Assembly (NCBI RefSeq): GCF_032248695.1
Contig: NZ_JAVHXC010000001.1
Location: 186,001 to 250,000 of the forward strand
From: Dietzia sp032248695
GTDB lineage: Bacteria > Actinomycetota > Actinomycetes > Mycobacteriales > Mycobacteriaceae
Length of the DNA stretch: 64,000 bases
Reading direction: 5' to 3'
Both the position numbers and the translations under genes were made by a program. Shown one piece after another: positions 1 through 7,690 of this stretch. How positions within the stretch are numbered: the first letter of the stretch is position 1; every line of letters begins with the position of its first letter. The notes beneath the pieces are model-generated. The model searched no databases and was not told the origin of the DNA. It saw nothing but the letters and a program-made list of their open reading frames with translations.

Positions 1-332
1 GGCTCGCGCTCGGTGCCGTCGCGGTCGCCCTCGGCTCGGTGGCCTTCTCCTCGATGGGGCTGCTCCTCGGCGGCACCCTGCGCGCAGAGATCGTCCTCGC
101 GCTCGCCAACCTGATCTGGTTCGTCCTCATCGGTGGGGCCGGACTCGCCATCGGGGTGGTCGACCTCCCCACCGCGGTGCACGACCTCCTCGTCGTCGTC
201 CCCTCCTACGCACTGACCACCGCCCTGGTCACCGCGACCGGAGGCGGCGTACCCGCCCTGGCCGCGCTCTCCCTGGCGCTGTGGACCGCCGTGTGCGGCG
301 GATTTGCCGTGCGTCACTTCTCGTTCACCTGA
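1..332 (+). CDS. ABC transporter permease, C-terminal part (cut by window edge)
   Basis: The open frame runs in from the window edge and ends at a TGA at 330-332, so only about the last 110 residues are seen. They form hydrophobic stretches separated by short loops (for example FSSMGLLLGG and NLIWFVLIGGAGLAIG), as in ABC-2-type multidrug permeases. In mycobacteria an ABC ATPase/permease pair sits directly upstream of ctaA (Rv1458c-Rv1457c-Rv1456c), and the order here matches. The substrate is unknown and the assignment rests mostly on context. The ctaA start follows after 38 nt, but ctaA appears to have its own promoter. Confidence 0.6.
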   Translation, partial: LALGAVAVALGSVAFSSMGLLLGGTLRAEIVLALANLIWFVLIGGAGLAIGVVDLPTAVHDLLVVVPSYALTTALVTATGGGVPALAALSLALWTAVCGGFAVRHFSFT

Positions 333-357
333 TAGCGGTGACCCGCGCGGCGCGGCC

Positions 358-363
358 TAGAAT
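358..363 (+). promoter_or_regulatory. Leaderless -10 element for ctaA
   Basis: TAGAAT lies exactly 7 nt before the GTG at 371, with no Shine-Dalgarno sequence between. A TANNNT hexamer at this distance predicts that transcription starts on the start codon, as is common in mycobacteria. The same geometry recurs at four other genes in the window. Confidence 0.55.
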
Positions 364-370
364 CGGGGCC

Positions 371-1354
371 GTGACGTCGACATCGCACGCCCCGACCTCC
401 GGAGCCCCGGCCGCGCCCGAGCCGAAGGGATCCGGCGGCCCGCTGTCCCGGCTGCCGATGCCGTCACTGCGGGCACAGAAGGGCATCGCCCTGGCCAACC
501 TCATCGCCCAGATCGGCATCATGACCACCGGCGTGACCGTCCGTGTCACCGCCTCCGGGCTCGGATGCGAGACCTGGCCGCGGTGCAACCAGGACAGCTT
601 CGTCCCCGTCCCCGGCGCCGGGCCGGCCATCCACCAGGCGATCGAGTTCGGCAACCGCCTGCTCACGTTCGTCCTGGTCGCCGTGGCCGCCGCGTTGATC
701 CTCGCGGTCTTCCGGGCGGGGCGTCGGACCGAACTGAAGGTGCTCGCCCTCGCCATGCCGCTGGGTATCGTCGCGCAGGCCGTCATCGGGGGCATCACCG
801 TGCTCGCGGGGCTGGTGTGGTGGACCGTCGCCCTGCACCTCCTGCCGTCCATGCTGCTGGCCTGGGTCGCGGCGATCCTGTTCGTGCGCATCGGCGAGGA
901 CGACACCGCCCCGCCGCGCCGCGTCGTGCCCCGACCGCTGGACTGGCTCACCGCCCTGTCCGCCGTCCTGCTGGCCGGCGTCCTCGCCACCGGGACGATG
1001 GTCACCGGCGCCGGCCCCCACGCCGGCGACGCGCGTATCGAGGCCGCCGACCGGCTCCAGCTGCCCATCCAGTGGCTCGTGCACTTCCACGCCGAGCTGA
1101 TGATCGGCTACGTCTGCCTGCTCATCGGCCTGCTGGCCGGGCTCATCGCACTGCGCACCCAGGGTCCCGCGATCCGGCGGTGCGCGATCCTCATCGGGCT
1201 CATCGCGCTCCAGGCCGTCGTGGGGATCACCCAGTACCAGCTCGGGGTGCCCGAGGCCCTCGTGGTGGCGCACGTGACGCTGGCCGGCGCGATCACCGCC
1301 GTCACCGGCGCGCTGTGGGCGGCCGGGGTCATCCGGGACCGGATCCCGGCGTGA
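371..1354 (+). CDS. ctaA: Heme A synthase CtaA
   Basis: CtaA is a membrane enzyme that oxidises the C8 methyl of heme O to the formyl group of heme A for cytochrome aa3 oxidase. The 327-residue protein has about eight membrane segments. Residues 66-72 carry the conserved loop CETWPRC, whose two cysteines form the CtaA disulfide pair. The heme-ligand motif follows near residue 92 (EFGNR), preceded by a histidine. The GTG at 371 was chosen because a -10 hexamer lies 7 nt upstream; the frame is open further left but has no better start. CtaB, the preceding enzyme of the pathway, is encoded 3 kb away. Confidence 0.93.
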   Translation: MTSTSHAPTSGAPAAPEPKGSGGPLSRLPMPSLRAQKGIALANLIAQIGIMTTGVTVRVTASGLGCETWPRCNQDSFVPVPGAGPAIHQAIEFGNRLLTFVLVAVAAALILAVFRAGRRTELKVLALAMPLGIVAQAVIGGITVLAGLVWWTVALHLLPSMLLAWVAAILFVRIGEDDTAPPRRVVPRPLDWLTALSAVLLAGVLATGTMVTGAGPHAGDARIEAADRLQLPIQWLVHFHAELMIGYVCLLIGLLAGLIALRTQGPAIRRCAILIGLIALQAVVGITQYQLGVPEALVVAHVTLAGAITAVTGALWAAGVIRDRIPA

Positions 1355-1394
1355 CGCCTGCGGGCTGACCGCCCGGGCCGCCGCCGAAACGACC

Positions 1395-1469
1395 AAATCC
1401 GCTACCCCGAACCCGGATCCGCTACCCGTGTGCGGGTAGCGGATCCGGGGGTGGAGTAGCGGATTTTTT
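1395..1469 (+). terminator. Large nested palindromic terminator after ctaA
   Basis: A perfect 17-bp stem (1412-1428 with 1433-1449, loop TGTG) sits inside a second 11-bp stem (1395-1405 with 1456-1466). The motif ATCCGCTACCC occurs twice in each orientation. A run of six T at 1464-1469 follows on the + strand, so it should end ctaA transcription. Only three T follow on the other strand, so it is a weaker terminator for the convergent repeat-protein gene. Confidence 0.8.
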
Positions 1470-1510
1470 GTCGGTGGCGCGGGCCCCGGCGACCGGTGCC
1501 CGCCCGGCCG

Positions 1511-3238
1511 TCAGACCAGCGCGCCCGAGCCCGCCATGCGCTTCCAGTGCCCGGCCGGGACATCGGTGCGGGAGACGAGTTCGCGCGTCCAGTCCGAACC
1601 GGTGAGGCCGGCGATCCCGTCGCGCACGGCCTCGGCCTCGGCCAGCGTGTCGACCATGGTGTCCCCCAGGACGCCGTCCGCGCCCACGAGGGTGATCCGC
1701 ACACCGCGGCGCCCGACCGGCTGTAGGACCACATCCGCCGATCCGCCGTGACGGGAGAGGAACTTCTCGACGAACTTGGCGGTCTTGGCCGGCGGGGTCG
1801 GACCGGCGGGGACGGGCGCGGCCTCGATCTTCTCGACAGGGGCCTTCTCGGCCGCGGGCTTCTCCCCTGCAGCCTCGGCGCCGGTGGGCTTGCCGGCCGC
1901 CGCGGCGGGCGTCTCCTTCTTCTCCGCGGGCGCATCGGCCGGGGGCACGGCCGCGGGCTGCGACGCGGCGGGCGCATCCGCCGGACGATCAGCGGCAGAG
2001 GGCGCGGGGGCCTCGTCCTTCCCGGCCGCGGCTGAGCCTCCGCCCAGGGTGAGGCCGCCGGACTTGCCGCCGCCGGGTGCCTTCGCGCCGGAGCCGCCAC
2101 CGAGGGGGAGGCCGCCGGACTTGCCGCCGCCGGGCGCGTAGGAGCCCGTGCCTCCGCCCGGGGGGAGGCCGCCGGACTTGCCGCCGCCGGGCGCGTAGGA
2201 GCCCGTGCCTCCGCCCGGGGGGAGGCCGCCGGACTTGCCGCCGCCGGGTGCCTTCGCGCCGGAGCCGCCACCGAGTGTGAGGCCGCCGGACTTGCCGCCC
2301 CCGGGTGCCTTCGCGCCGGAGCCGCCACCGAGGGTGAGGCCGCCGGACTTGCCGCCGCCGGGCGCCTTGGCGCCCGAGCCTCCGCCCAGGGTGAGGCCGC
2401 CGGACTTCTTCTCCGCGGGCGCGGCGTCGGTGGTCGTGCCCTCCGCGTCGGCTGCATCCGCAGGGGCGGTCTCGCTTTCCGCCGCGGACTTCGTCTCGTG
2501 TTCGGGCGCGGTCGCCGCCGGGGGCGTGGCAGCGGGCTTCTCCGCGCCGGCCGAGGAGCCAGCCGCACCAGCGGCGGCGGCCGCCCCGGCCCCGCCGCCG
2601 AGCACCAGTCGCCCGGCGGAACCGCCGCCGGGGGCCTTCGCCTTGGAACCGCCACCCAGCTTGAGACCGCCGCCGGACGCCGGGGCACCGGACGCCGGGG
2701 CGTCGGACGCCGGGGTGGCGGACGCCGGCGTATCGGCGACAGGCGCCGCGTCCTCCGCCGCGGGCGTCGCCGACGCGGCAGCAGAAGCCGCGGGAGCCGC
2801 CTCGGGAGCAGCCTCCGCCACGGGCGCCGACGGTGCCGGGTCAGCCTGGGGCGCGGTGGTCGCGGGAACTGAGCCGCTGCCGCCTACCTCGGTGATCCGG
2901 GAACCGTGCAGAGTCGACGCGCCACCACCCGGAGCGCGAGGAGCGCGACGACCGAGCGAGATGCCCCCGCCCGCCGCGGTCGCGGCGGGAGCCGGCGCCG
3001 CGGCGGGCGGTGTCTCCTCAGCCGCCTGCGGAGCCTCCTGTGCGGCGGCAGCCTGCTCGTCCGCACCCGTGTCAGCCGCGGTGTCCGGGGTGGCAGGCGT
3101 CGCCGCAGTCTCCTCCGCGACAGCCGCCGGGGCGACGGTGTCGGGCGCCGCGTCGGATCCCGTCGTGGTGATCTCGGACCGGCCGGTGGCCCGGACTCGC
3201 GGCCCCCCGGCGTACTGGGAAAGGATCTGCAGGCTCAT
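1511..3238 (-). CDS. Gly/Ala/Pro-rich protein with 19-residue tandem repeats
   Basis: I do not recognise a named family for this 575-residue protein. It starts MSLQILSQYAGGPRVR, with no signal peptide or membrane segment. A long Ala/Pro/Glu-rich region (about 30-275) contains degenerate LxLGG...APGGG blocks. Six full 19-residue repeats follow at 278-391 (consensus KSGGLTLGGGSGAKAPGGG), with a partial seventh. After another Ala/Pro-rich linker comes a folded-looking C-terminal domain of about 90 residues (FVEKFLSRHGG...GHWKRM). This suggests a low-complexity linker tethering a small C-terminal domain. The gene converges on ctaA and is divergent from the quinone reductase gene. The ATG at 3238 lies 7 nt after TAGGCT, which fits a leaderless transcript. 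Confidence 0.8.
   Translation of the reverse strand: MSLQILSQYAGGPRVRATGRSEITTTGSDAAPDTVAPAAVAEETAATPATPDTAADTGADEQAAAAQEAPQAAEETPPAAAPAPAATAAGGGISLGRRAPRAPGGGASTLHGSRITEVGGSGSVPATTAPQADPAPSAPVAEAAPEAAPAASAAASATPAAEDAAPVADTPASATPASDAPASGAPASGGGLKLGGGSKAKAPGGGSAGRLVLGGGAGAAAAAGAAGSSAGAEKPAATPPAATAPEHETKSAAESETAPADAADAEGTTTDAAPAEKKSGGLTLGGGSGAKAPGGGKSGGLTLGGGSGAKAPGGGKSGGLTLGGGSGAKAPGGGKSGGLPPGGGTGSYAPGGGKSGGLPPGGGTGSYAPGGGKSGGLPLGGGSGAKAPGGGKSGGLTLGGGSAAAGKDEAPAPSAADRPADAPAASQPAAVPPADAPAEKKETPAAAAGKPTGAEAAGEKPAAEKAPVEKIEAAPVPAGPTPPAKTAKFVEKFLSRHGGSADVVLQPVGRRGVRITLVGADGVLGDTMVDTLAEAEAVRDGIAGLTGSDWTRELVSRTDVPAGHWKRMAGSGALV
2035..2407 (-). repeat. 57-bp in-frame tandem repeat array
   Basis: Six full 57-bp units (2407-2351, 2350-2294, 2293-2237, 2236-2180, 2179-2123, 2122-2066) and a partial seventh lie head to tail inside the coding sequence. 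Each unit encodes 19 residues. Units 4 and 5 read PPGGGTGSYAPGGG and are near-identical at DNA level. The others read LTLGGGSGAKAPGGG or LPLGGGSGAKAPGGG. This points to slippage or unequal crossover. Confidence 0.95.
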
Positions 3239-3245
3239 GGGGCGT

Positions 3246-3251
3246 AGCCTA
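3246..3251 (-). promoter_or_regulatory. Leaderless -10 element for the repeat-protein gene
   Basis: Read on the minus strand, TAGGCT is followed by exactly 7 nt and then the ATG at 3238. No ribosome-binding site is present. Confidence 0.5.
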
Positions 3252-3339
3252 TCGCCTCCCCCGTGCCGGATGAGCCGGCACTCCCGCATGGCCGCCACTC
3301 CGTCGCCGGGCACCGGCTGCGCCCGGTCGCGCGCTGTCG

Positions 3340-3345
3340 GATACT
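3340..3345 (+). promoter_or_regulatory. Leaderless -10 element for the quinone reductase gene
   Basis: GATACT is followed by 7 nt and the ATG at 3353. It forms a compact divergent promoter region with the repeat-protein gene; 114 nt separate the two start codons. Confidence 0.45.
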
Positions 3346-3352
3346 GGTGGCC

Positions 3353-4321
3353 ATGCGTGCCATCCAGATCTCCAGCCACGGCGGACCAGAGGTGCTCACC
3401 CCGGCCGAGGTGGACGTACCGACCCCGGGGCCGGGTGAGGTCCTCGTCCGTACCCGGGCGATCGGGGTCAACTACATCGACACCTACTTCCGCGAGGGCA
3501 TCTACGAGCGGGAGCTGCCGTTCATCCCGGGCAGCGAGGGTGCCGGTGTCATCGAGGCGGTCGGTGAGGGGACGCGGGACCTGGTGGTCGGGGACCGTGT
3601 CGCCTGGTGCCAGGTACCGGAGTCCTACGCCGAGTACGTGGTGGCGCCGGCCGAGTCGGTGGTCACCGTGCCCGACGAGGTCGACGACGACGTCGCGGCC
3701 TCGATGCTCCTCCAAGGGCTCACGGCGCATTACCTGATCACGGACACCCACCGGGCGTCAGCCGGCGACACGGTGCTGATCACCGCCGGGGCGGGTGGGG
3801 TCGGTCAGCTGCTCATCCAGCTGGCCGTGGCGCACGGCTTCCGGGTGGTCACGACCACGTCGACGGCGGAGAAGGCGGAGCTCTGCAGGGAGCTGGGCGC
3901 GCACCACGTGCTGCTCTACCCGGAGGCGACCCCGGACAGGGTTCGGGAGCTGTCTGGCGGGGGTGTGGCCACAGTCTTCGACGGCGTCGGCCGCGACACC
4001 TTCGACGACAGTCTCGCGTCCCTCGCACGGCGCGGGACGCTGGTGCTGTTCGGTGCCGCGAGCGGGCCGGTTCCGCCGGTCGATCCGCAGCGGCTCAACG
4101 CGGCCGGATCGGTGTTCCTCACCCGGCCGACACTCGCCGACTACATCGCGACGACCGAGGAGTTCCGGGCCCGGGCCGGCGAGGTCCTCGAGGGGGTCGT
4201 CGACGGCACGCTGCGACTGTCGGTGGGCGCGTCGTTCGGGCTGTCCGAGGCCGCGGAGGCGCATCGGGCGCTGCAGGGACGGCGGACCACCGGGTCCGTC
4301 ACCCTCGACCCCGGGCGCTGA
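3353..4321 (+). CDS. qor: NADPH:quinone reductase-like zinc-free MDR oxidoreductase
   Basis: This 322-residue medium-chain dehydrogenase/reductase belongs to the quinone oxidoreductase class, which reduces quinones with NADPH. The N-terminal GroES-like fold includes GVNYIDTYFREG, typical of Qor. The Rossmann nucleotide-binding motif AGAGGVGQLLIQLA lies near residue 147. The catalytic and structural zinc cysteines of alcohol dehydrogenases are absent. Mycobacteria also keep a qor gene between ctaA and ctaB. The ATG at 3353 was chosen over upstream in-frame starts because of the -10 hexamer 7 nt before it. The true substrate is not shown by the sequence. Confidence 0.88.
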   Translation: MRAIQISSHGGPEVLTPAEVDVPTPGPGEVLVRTRAIGVNYIDTYFREGIYERELPFIPGSEGAGVIEAVGEGTRDLVVGDRVAWCQVPESYAEYVVAPAESVVTVPDEVDDDVAASMLLQGLTAHYLITDTHRASAGDTVLITAGAGGVGQLLIQLAVAHGFRVVTTTSTAEKAELCRELGAHHVLLYPEATPDRVRELSGGGVATVFDGVGRDTFDDSLASLARRGTLVLFGAASGPVPPVDPQRLNAAGSVFLTRPTLADYIATTEEFRARAGEVLEGVVDGTLRLSVGASFGLSEAAEAHRALQGRRTTGSVTLDPGR

Positions 4322-4361
4322 GCGCGCGAACCGTCCCCGTTTCGGACCGCTGGCGAGGCGA

Positions 4362-4389
4362 ACCGCCGGCGCGCCGCGGCGCGCGCGGT
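4362..4389. terminator. Convergent hairpin between qor and ctaB
   Basis: The stem is 12 bp: 4362-4366 pairs with 4385-4389 and 4369-4375 with 4378-4384, with a 2-nt bulge and a GC loop. It occupies the gap between two convergent genes and touches the ctaB stop. There is no T-run, so termination is inferred from position and stem strength. Confidence 0.5.
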
Positions 4390-5405
4390 CAGCTCAGCGG
4401 GAGGATCTCGGCGACCGTCTGCAGGCCGAGGACGGCGTCGATCGACAGCGCGACGAACACCCCGGCGAGATAGTTGTTCGAGAGGATGAACAGCTTGAGC
4501 GGCTTCACCTCGACACCGCGGCGGACCCCGGCCTCGAGGCGGTGTGCCATGACGATGAACCATGCGCCGAACCCGATCGCGCCGGCCGCGTAGATCCAGC
4601 CGGCGGCGGGGATCAGTGCCAGAGTGCACAGGACGGTCACCCAGGTGTAGATGGTGATGCGGCGGGTCACGCCCTCCGGGGCCATGATGACCGGGAGCAT
4701 GGGCACGCCGGCGGCCTCGTAGTCCTCCTTGTAGCGCATCGCCAGCGCCCAGGTGTGCGGCGGGGTCCAGAAGAAGATGACGAGGAATAACACGACGGCC
4801 TGCCACCAGTTGTGCGGCTGCCCGTCGGGCATGTTGTCGGTGATGACGGCCCACGACACGAACACCGGCATGCACCCGGCGGCGCCTCCCCAGACGACGT
4901 TCTGGGCGGTGCGGCGCTTGAGGATCATCGAATAGACGATGACGTAGAACAGGATCGTGATCAGGATGAAGAAGGCGGCGAGCCAGCTGTTCGCGAGCAG
5001 GCCCAGCCAGAGCATGCTGGCCACCCCGAGGAGGAGTCCGAAGATCAGCGCGGCCCGGCGGGTGATCGCGTGGCGCGCGAGCGGACGGCGTTCCGTGCGC
5101 TTCATCACCTGGTCGATGTCGTAGTCGACCACCATGTTGAGCGAGTTCGCGCTCGCCGCGCCCATCCATCCGCCGACCAGGGTCAGCAGGACGAGGGAGA
5201 GGTGGACGCTACCGCGATCCGCCTGCAGGAGGGCGGGGATGGCGGCCACCAGGAGCAGCTCGATGACACGGGGTTTGGTGAGGGCGATGTACGCCATCAC
5301 CACGTCGACAACACGGGCCCGCCCGCTCGCCGGAGCCGGCCGCCCCGTGGACTCTGGAGGGGAGACTGATGGCCCCCCACTCCTGGTCGGGGTGGAATCG
5401 TGCAC
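4389..5405 (-). CDS. ctaB: Protoheme IX farnesyltransferase (heme O synthase) CtaB
   Basis: CtaB is a UbiA-family membrane prenyltransferase that attaches a farnesyl group to protoheme IX to give heme O, the CtaA substrate. The 338-residue protein has about nine membrane helices. It shows the two Asp-rich sites of the family: NSLNMVVDYDIDQVMKRT near residue 90 and YKEDYEAAGVPMLP further on. The GTG at 5405 follows the ribosome-binding site CGAGGAG. The first 35 or so residues are Ser/Pro-rich and probably disordered. It is divergent from tkt across 176 bp. Confidence 0.95.
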   Translation of the reverse strand: MHDSTPTRSGGPSVSPPESTGRPAPASGRARVVDVVMAYIALTKPRVIELLLVAAIPALLQADRGSVHLSLVLLTLVGGWMGAASANSLNMVVDYDIDQVMKRTERRPLARHAITRRAALIFGLLLGVASMLWLGLLANSWLAAFFILITILFYVIVYSMILKRRTAQNVVWGGAAGCMPVFVSWAVITDNMPDGQPHNWWQAVVLFLVIFFWTPPHTWALAMRYKEDYEAAGVPMLPVIMAPEGVTRRITIYTWVTVLCTLALIPAAGWIYAAGAIGFGAWFIVMAHRLEAGVRRGVEVKPLKLFILSNNYLAGVFVALSIDAVLGLQTVAEILPLS

Positions 5406-5445
5406 CGGAACTCCTCGCAGCAGACGTCAACGCACTACCGAGCCG

Positions 5446-5524
5446 ATACTACGTCCCCCCCACGTGGTCCGCGAAAGAGCGGGGGCGGGGACGGTACGCC
5501 CGCCGTGGCCGCGACCACTAAGGT
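5446..5524. promoter_or_regulatory. Divergent ctaB / tkt promoter region
   Basis: On the minus strand TAGTAT (5451-5446) is a good -10 for ctaB, with a leader of about 33 nt. On the plus strand TAAGGT (5519-5524) is a -10 candidate for the tkt operon, with a leader of about 50 nt. Both fit TANNNT. No convincing -35 elements are visible. Confidence 0.45.
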
Positions 5525-5581
5525 GGGTGGAGACATACGCGCGGATCCGCGCCGCATCCAAAAGACCCGGGAGAACCACAA

Positions 5582-7690
5582 GTGACCAGCGCGTCGGAGA
5601 TCACCGAGCTCACCACCGCCCGCCACCCATCCGACTGGACCGAACTGGACACCCGCGCCGTGGACACCGCGCGCGTCCTCGCCGCCGAGGCCGTGCAGAA
5701 GTGCGGGAGCGGTCACCCGGGCACCGCGATGAGCCTCGCCCCGCTGGCCTACACGCTCTACCAGCGCATCATGCGGCACGACCCGTCCGATCCGACATGG
5801 GTCGGGCGGGACCGTTTCATACTGTCGTGCGGCCACACGTCGCTGACCCAGTACATCCAGCTGTACCTCGCCGGCTTCGGCCTCGAACTCGAGGATCTCA
5901 AGGCCCTGCGCACGTGGGGCTCCAAGACGCCGGGCCACCCGGAGTGGCGGCACACCGACGGCGTGGAGATCACGACCGGCCCGCTGGGCCAGGGGCTGGC
6001 CTCCGCGGTCGGTATGGCCATGGCCTCGCGCTACGAACGCGGACTGTTCGACCCGGACACCCCCGCGGGTAAGAGCCCGTTCGACCATTTCATCTACGTG
6101 ATCGCGTCCGACGGCGACGTCCAGGAGGGCGTCACCGCGGAGGCGGCCTCGCTGGCGGGGACCCAGCAACTCGGCAACCTCGTCGTGATCTACGACGACA
6201 ACGAGATCTCGATCGAGGACGACACGAAGATCGCGTTCACCGAGGACGTGGCGGCCCGGTACGAGGCCTACGGCTGGCACGTCCAGACGGTCAACGGCGG
6301 TGAGGACGTGGCGGCCATCGAGGAGGCGATCGCCGACGCCCGCGCGGTGACGGACAAGCCGTCGATCATCGTCCTGCGCACGATCATCGCCTACCCCGCG
6401 CCCAACGCGATGAACACGGGCGCGGCCCACGGTGCGGCGCTGGGCCAGGACGAGGTCGACGCCGTCAAGGAGGCGCTCGGCATGGGCGGCACCGAGCCGT
6501 TCACCGTCGAGGACGAGGTCATCGCGCACACCCGGGCGGCCCGCGATCGCGGCGCCCGCGTGCACGCGCAGTGGAGCGACATGTTCCACGCGTGGGCCGA
6601 GGCCAACCCCGAGCGCAAGGCGCTGTTCGACCGTCTCTACTCCGGCGAGCTGCCCGCGGGCTGGGACGCCGGCCTGCCCACCTGGGAGGCCGACCCCAAG
6701 GGCGTGGCCACCCGCAAGGCCTCGGCCGAGGCGATCCAGGCACTGGCCGCCACCCTGCCGGAGCTGTGGGGCGGTTCCGCCGACCTCGCCGGCTCCAACA
6801 ACACCCCGATCAAGGGCGAGGACTCCTTCGGGCCCGCGTCGATCACCACCGACACGTGGACCGCCTCCCCGTACGGGCGGAACCTGCACTTCGGCATCCG
6901 TGAGCACGCGATGGCGGCCGTTCTCAACGGCATCGCGCTGCACGGGCCCACGCGGCCCTACGGCGGCACGTTCCTCATCTTCAGCGAGTACATGCGCCCG
7001 GCCGTCCGTCTGGCCGCGCTCCAGGGCAGCAACGCGTACTACGTGTGGACCCACGACTCGATCGGCCTCGGCGAGGACGGCCCGACCCACCAGCCGGTCG
7101 AGCAGCTCGCCGCACTGCGCGCCATCCCCGGCCTGGCCATCCTGCGTCCCGCGGACGCCAACGAGACCGCCGCCGCGTGGCGGGCGATGCTCATGGCCCT
7201 CGACGGCCCCAAGGGCCTGTGCCTCACCCGTCAGAACGTCCCGGTGCTCGAGGGCACCGCGGAGCTCGCCCGCGAGGGTGTCGAGCGCGGCGGCTACGTC
7301 CTCGCCGAGGCGTCGACGGGAACGCCGGAGGTGATCCTCCTCGGTACCGGGTCCGAGGTACAGCTGGCGGTCGCCGCCCGGGAGACCCTCGAGGCCCAGG
7401 GCGTGCCCACCCGCGTCGTGTCCATGCCGTGTGTCGAGTTCTTCGACCAGCAGGACGCGGAGTACCGCGAGTCGGTCCTCCCCCGCGCCGTGCGCGCCCG
7501 CGTCTCCGTCGAGGCCGGTATCGCCATGCCGTGGCACCGGTTCCTCGGGGACGCCGGCCGGGCGGTGTCCCTCGAGCACTTCGGTGCCTCCGCTCCGTAC
7601 GAGACCCTGTTCGAAGAGTTCGGGATCACCGCCGACGCGGTGGTCTCCGCCGCCCGCGAGTCGCTCGCGGCCGTTGCCGGGGAGGCATGA
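5582..7690 (+). CDS. tkt: Transketolase
   Basis: Transketolase is a thiamine diphosphate enzyme that moves two-carbon units between sugar phosphates in the non-oxidative pentose phosphate pathway. The 702-residue length is normal. The thiamine-diphosphate motif appears as SDGDVQEG near residue 176. The start of the enzyme has the substrate-binding GSGHPGTAMSLAP, and GIREHAMAAV holds the catalytic glutamate. The start is GTG at 5582 with GGGAGAA upstream. It is first in the order tkt-tal-zwf-opcA-pgl, so both pathway branches are co-transcribed. Its stop overlaps the tal start. Confidence 0.97.
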   Translation: MTSASEITELTTARHPSDWTELDTRAVDTARVLAAEAVQKCGSGHPGTAMSLAPLAYTLYQRIMRHDPSDPTWVGRDRFILSCGHTSLTQYIQLYLAGFGLELEDLKALRTWGSKTPGHPEWRHTDGVEITTGPLGQGLASAVGMAMASRYERGLFDPDTPAGKSPFDHFIYVIASDGDVQEGVTAEAASLAGTQQLGNLVVIYDDNEISIEDDTKIAFTEDVAARYEAYGWHVQTVNGGEDVAAIEEAIADARAVTDKPSIIVLRTIIAYPAPNAMNTGAAHGAALGQDEVDAVKEALGMGGTEPFTVEDEVIAHTRAARDRGARVHAQWSDMFHAWAEANPERKALFDRLYSGELPAGWDAGLPTWEADPKGVATRKASAEAIQALAATLPELWGGSADLAGSNNTPIKGEDSFGPASITTDTWTASPYGRNLHFGIREHAMAAVLNGIALHGPTRPYGGTFLIFSEYMRPAVRLAALQGSNAYYVWTHDSIGLGEDGPTHQPVEQLAALRAIPGLAILRPADANETAAAWRAMLMALDGPKGLCLTRQNVPVLEGTAELAREGVERGGYVLAEASTGTPEVILLGTGSEVQLAVAARETLEAQGVPTRVVSMPCVEFFDQQDAEYRESVLPRAVRARVSVEAGIAMPWHRFLGDAGRAVSLEHFGASAPYETLFEEFGITADAVVSAARESLAAVAGEA

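Noticed and set aside
2035..2407. Regular 57-bp repeats that could be taken for a CRISPR array
   Set aside because: There are no unique spacers, the units are contiguous and in frame, and no cas genes are nearby.
5435..7579. A 714-codon minus-strand frame opposite tkt
   Set aside because: tkt on the plus strand has full catalytic motifs; the antisense product is Arg/Gly/Val-rich low-complexity sequence.
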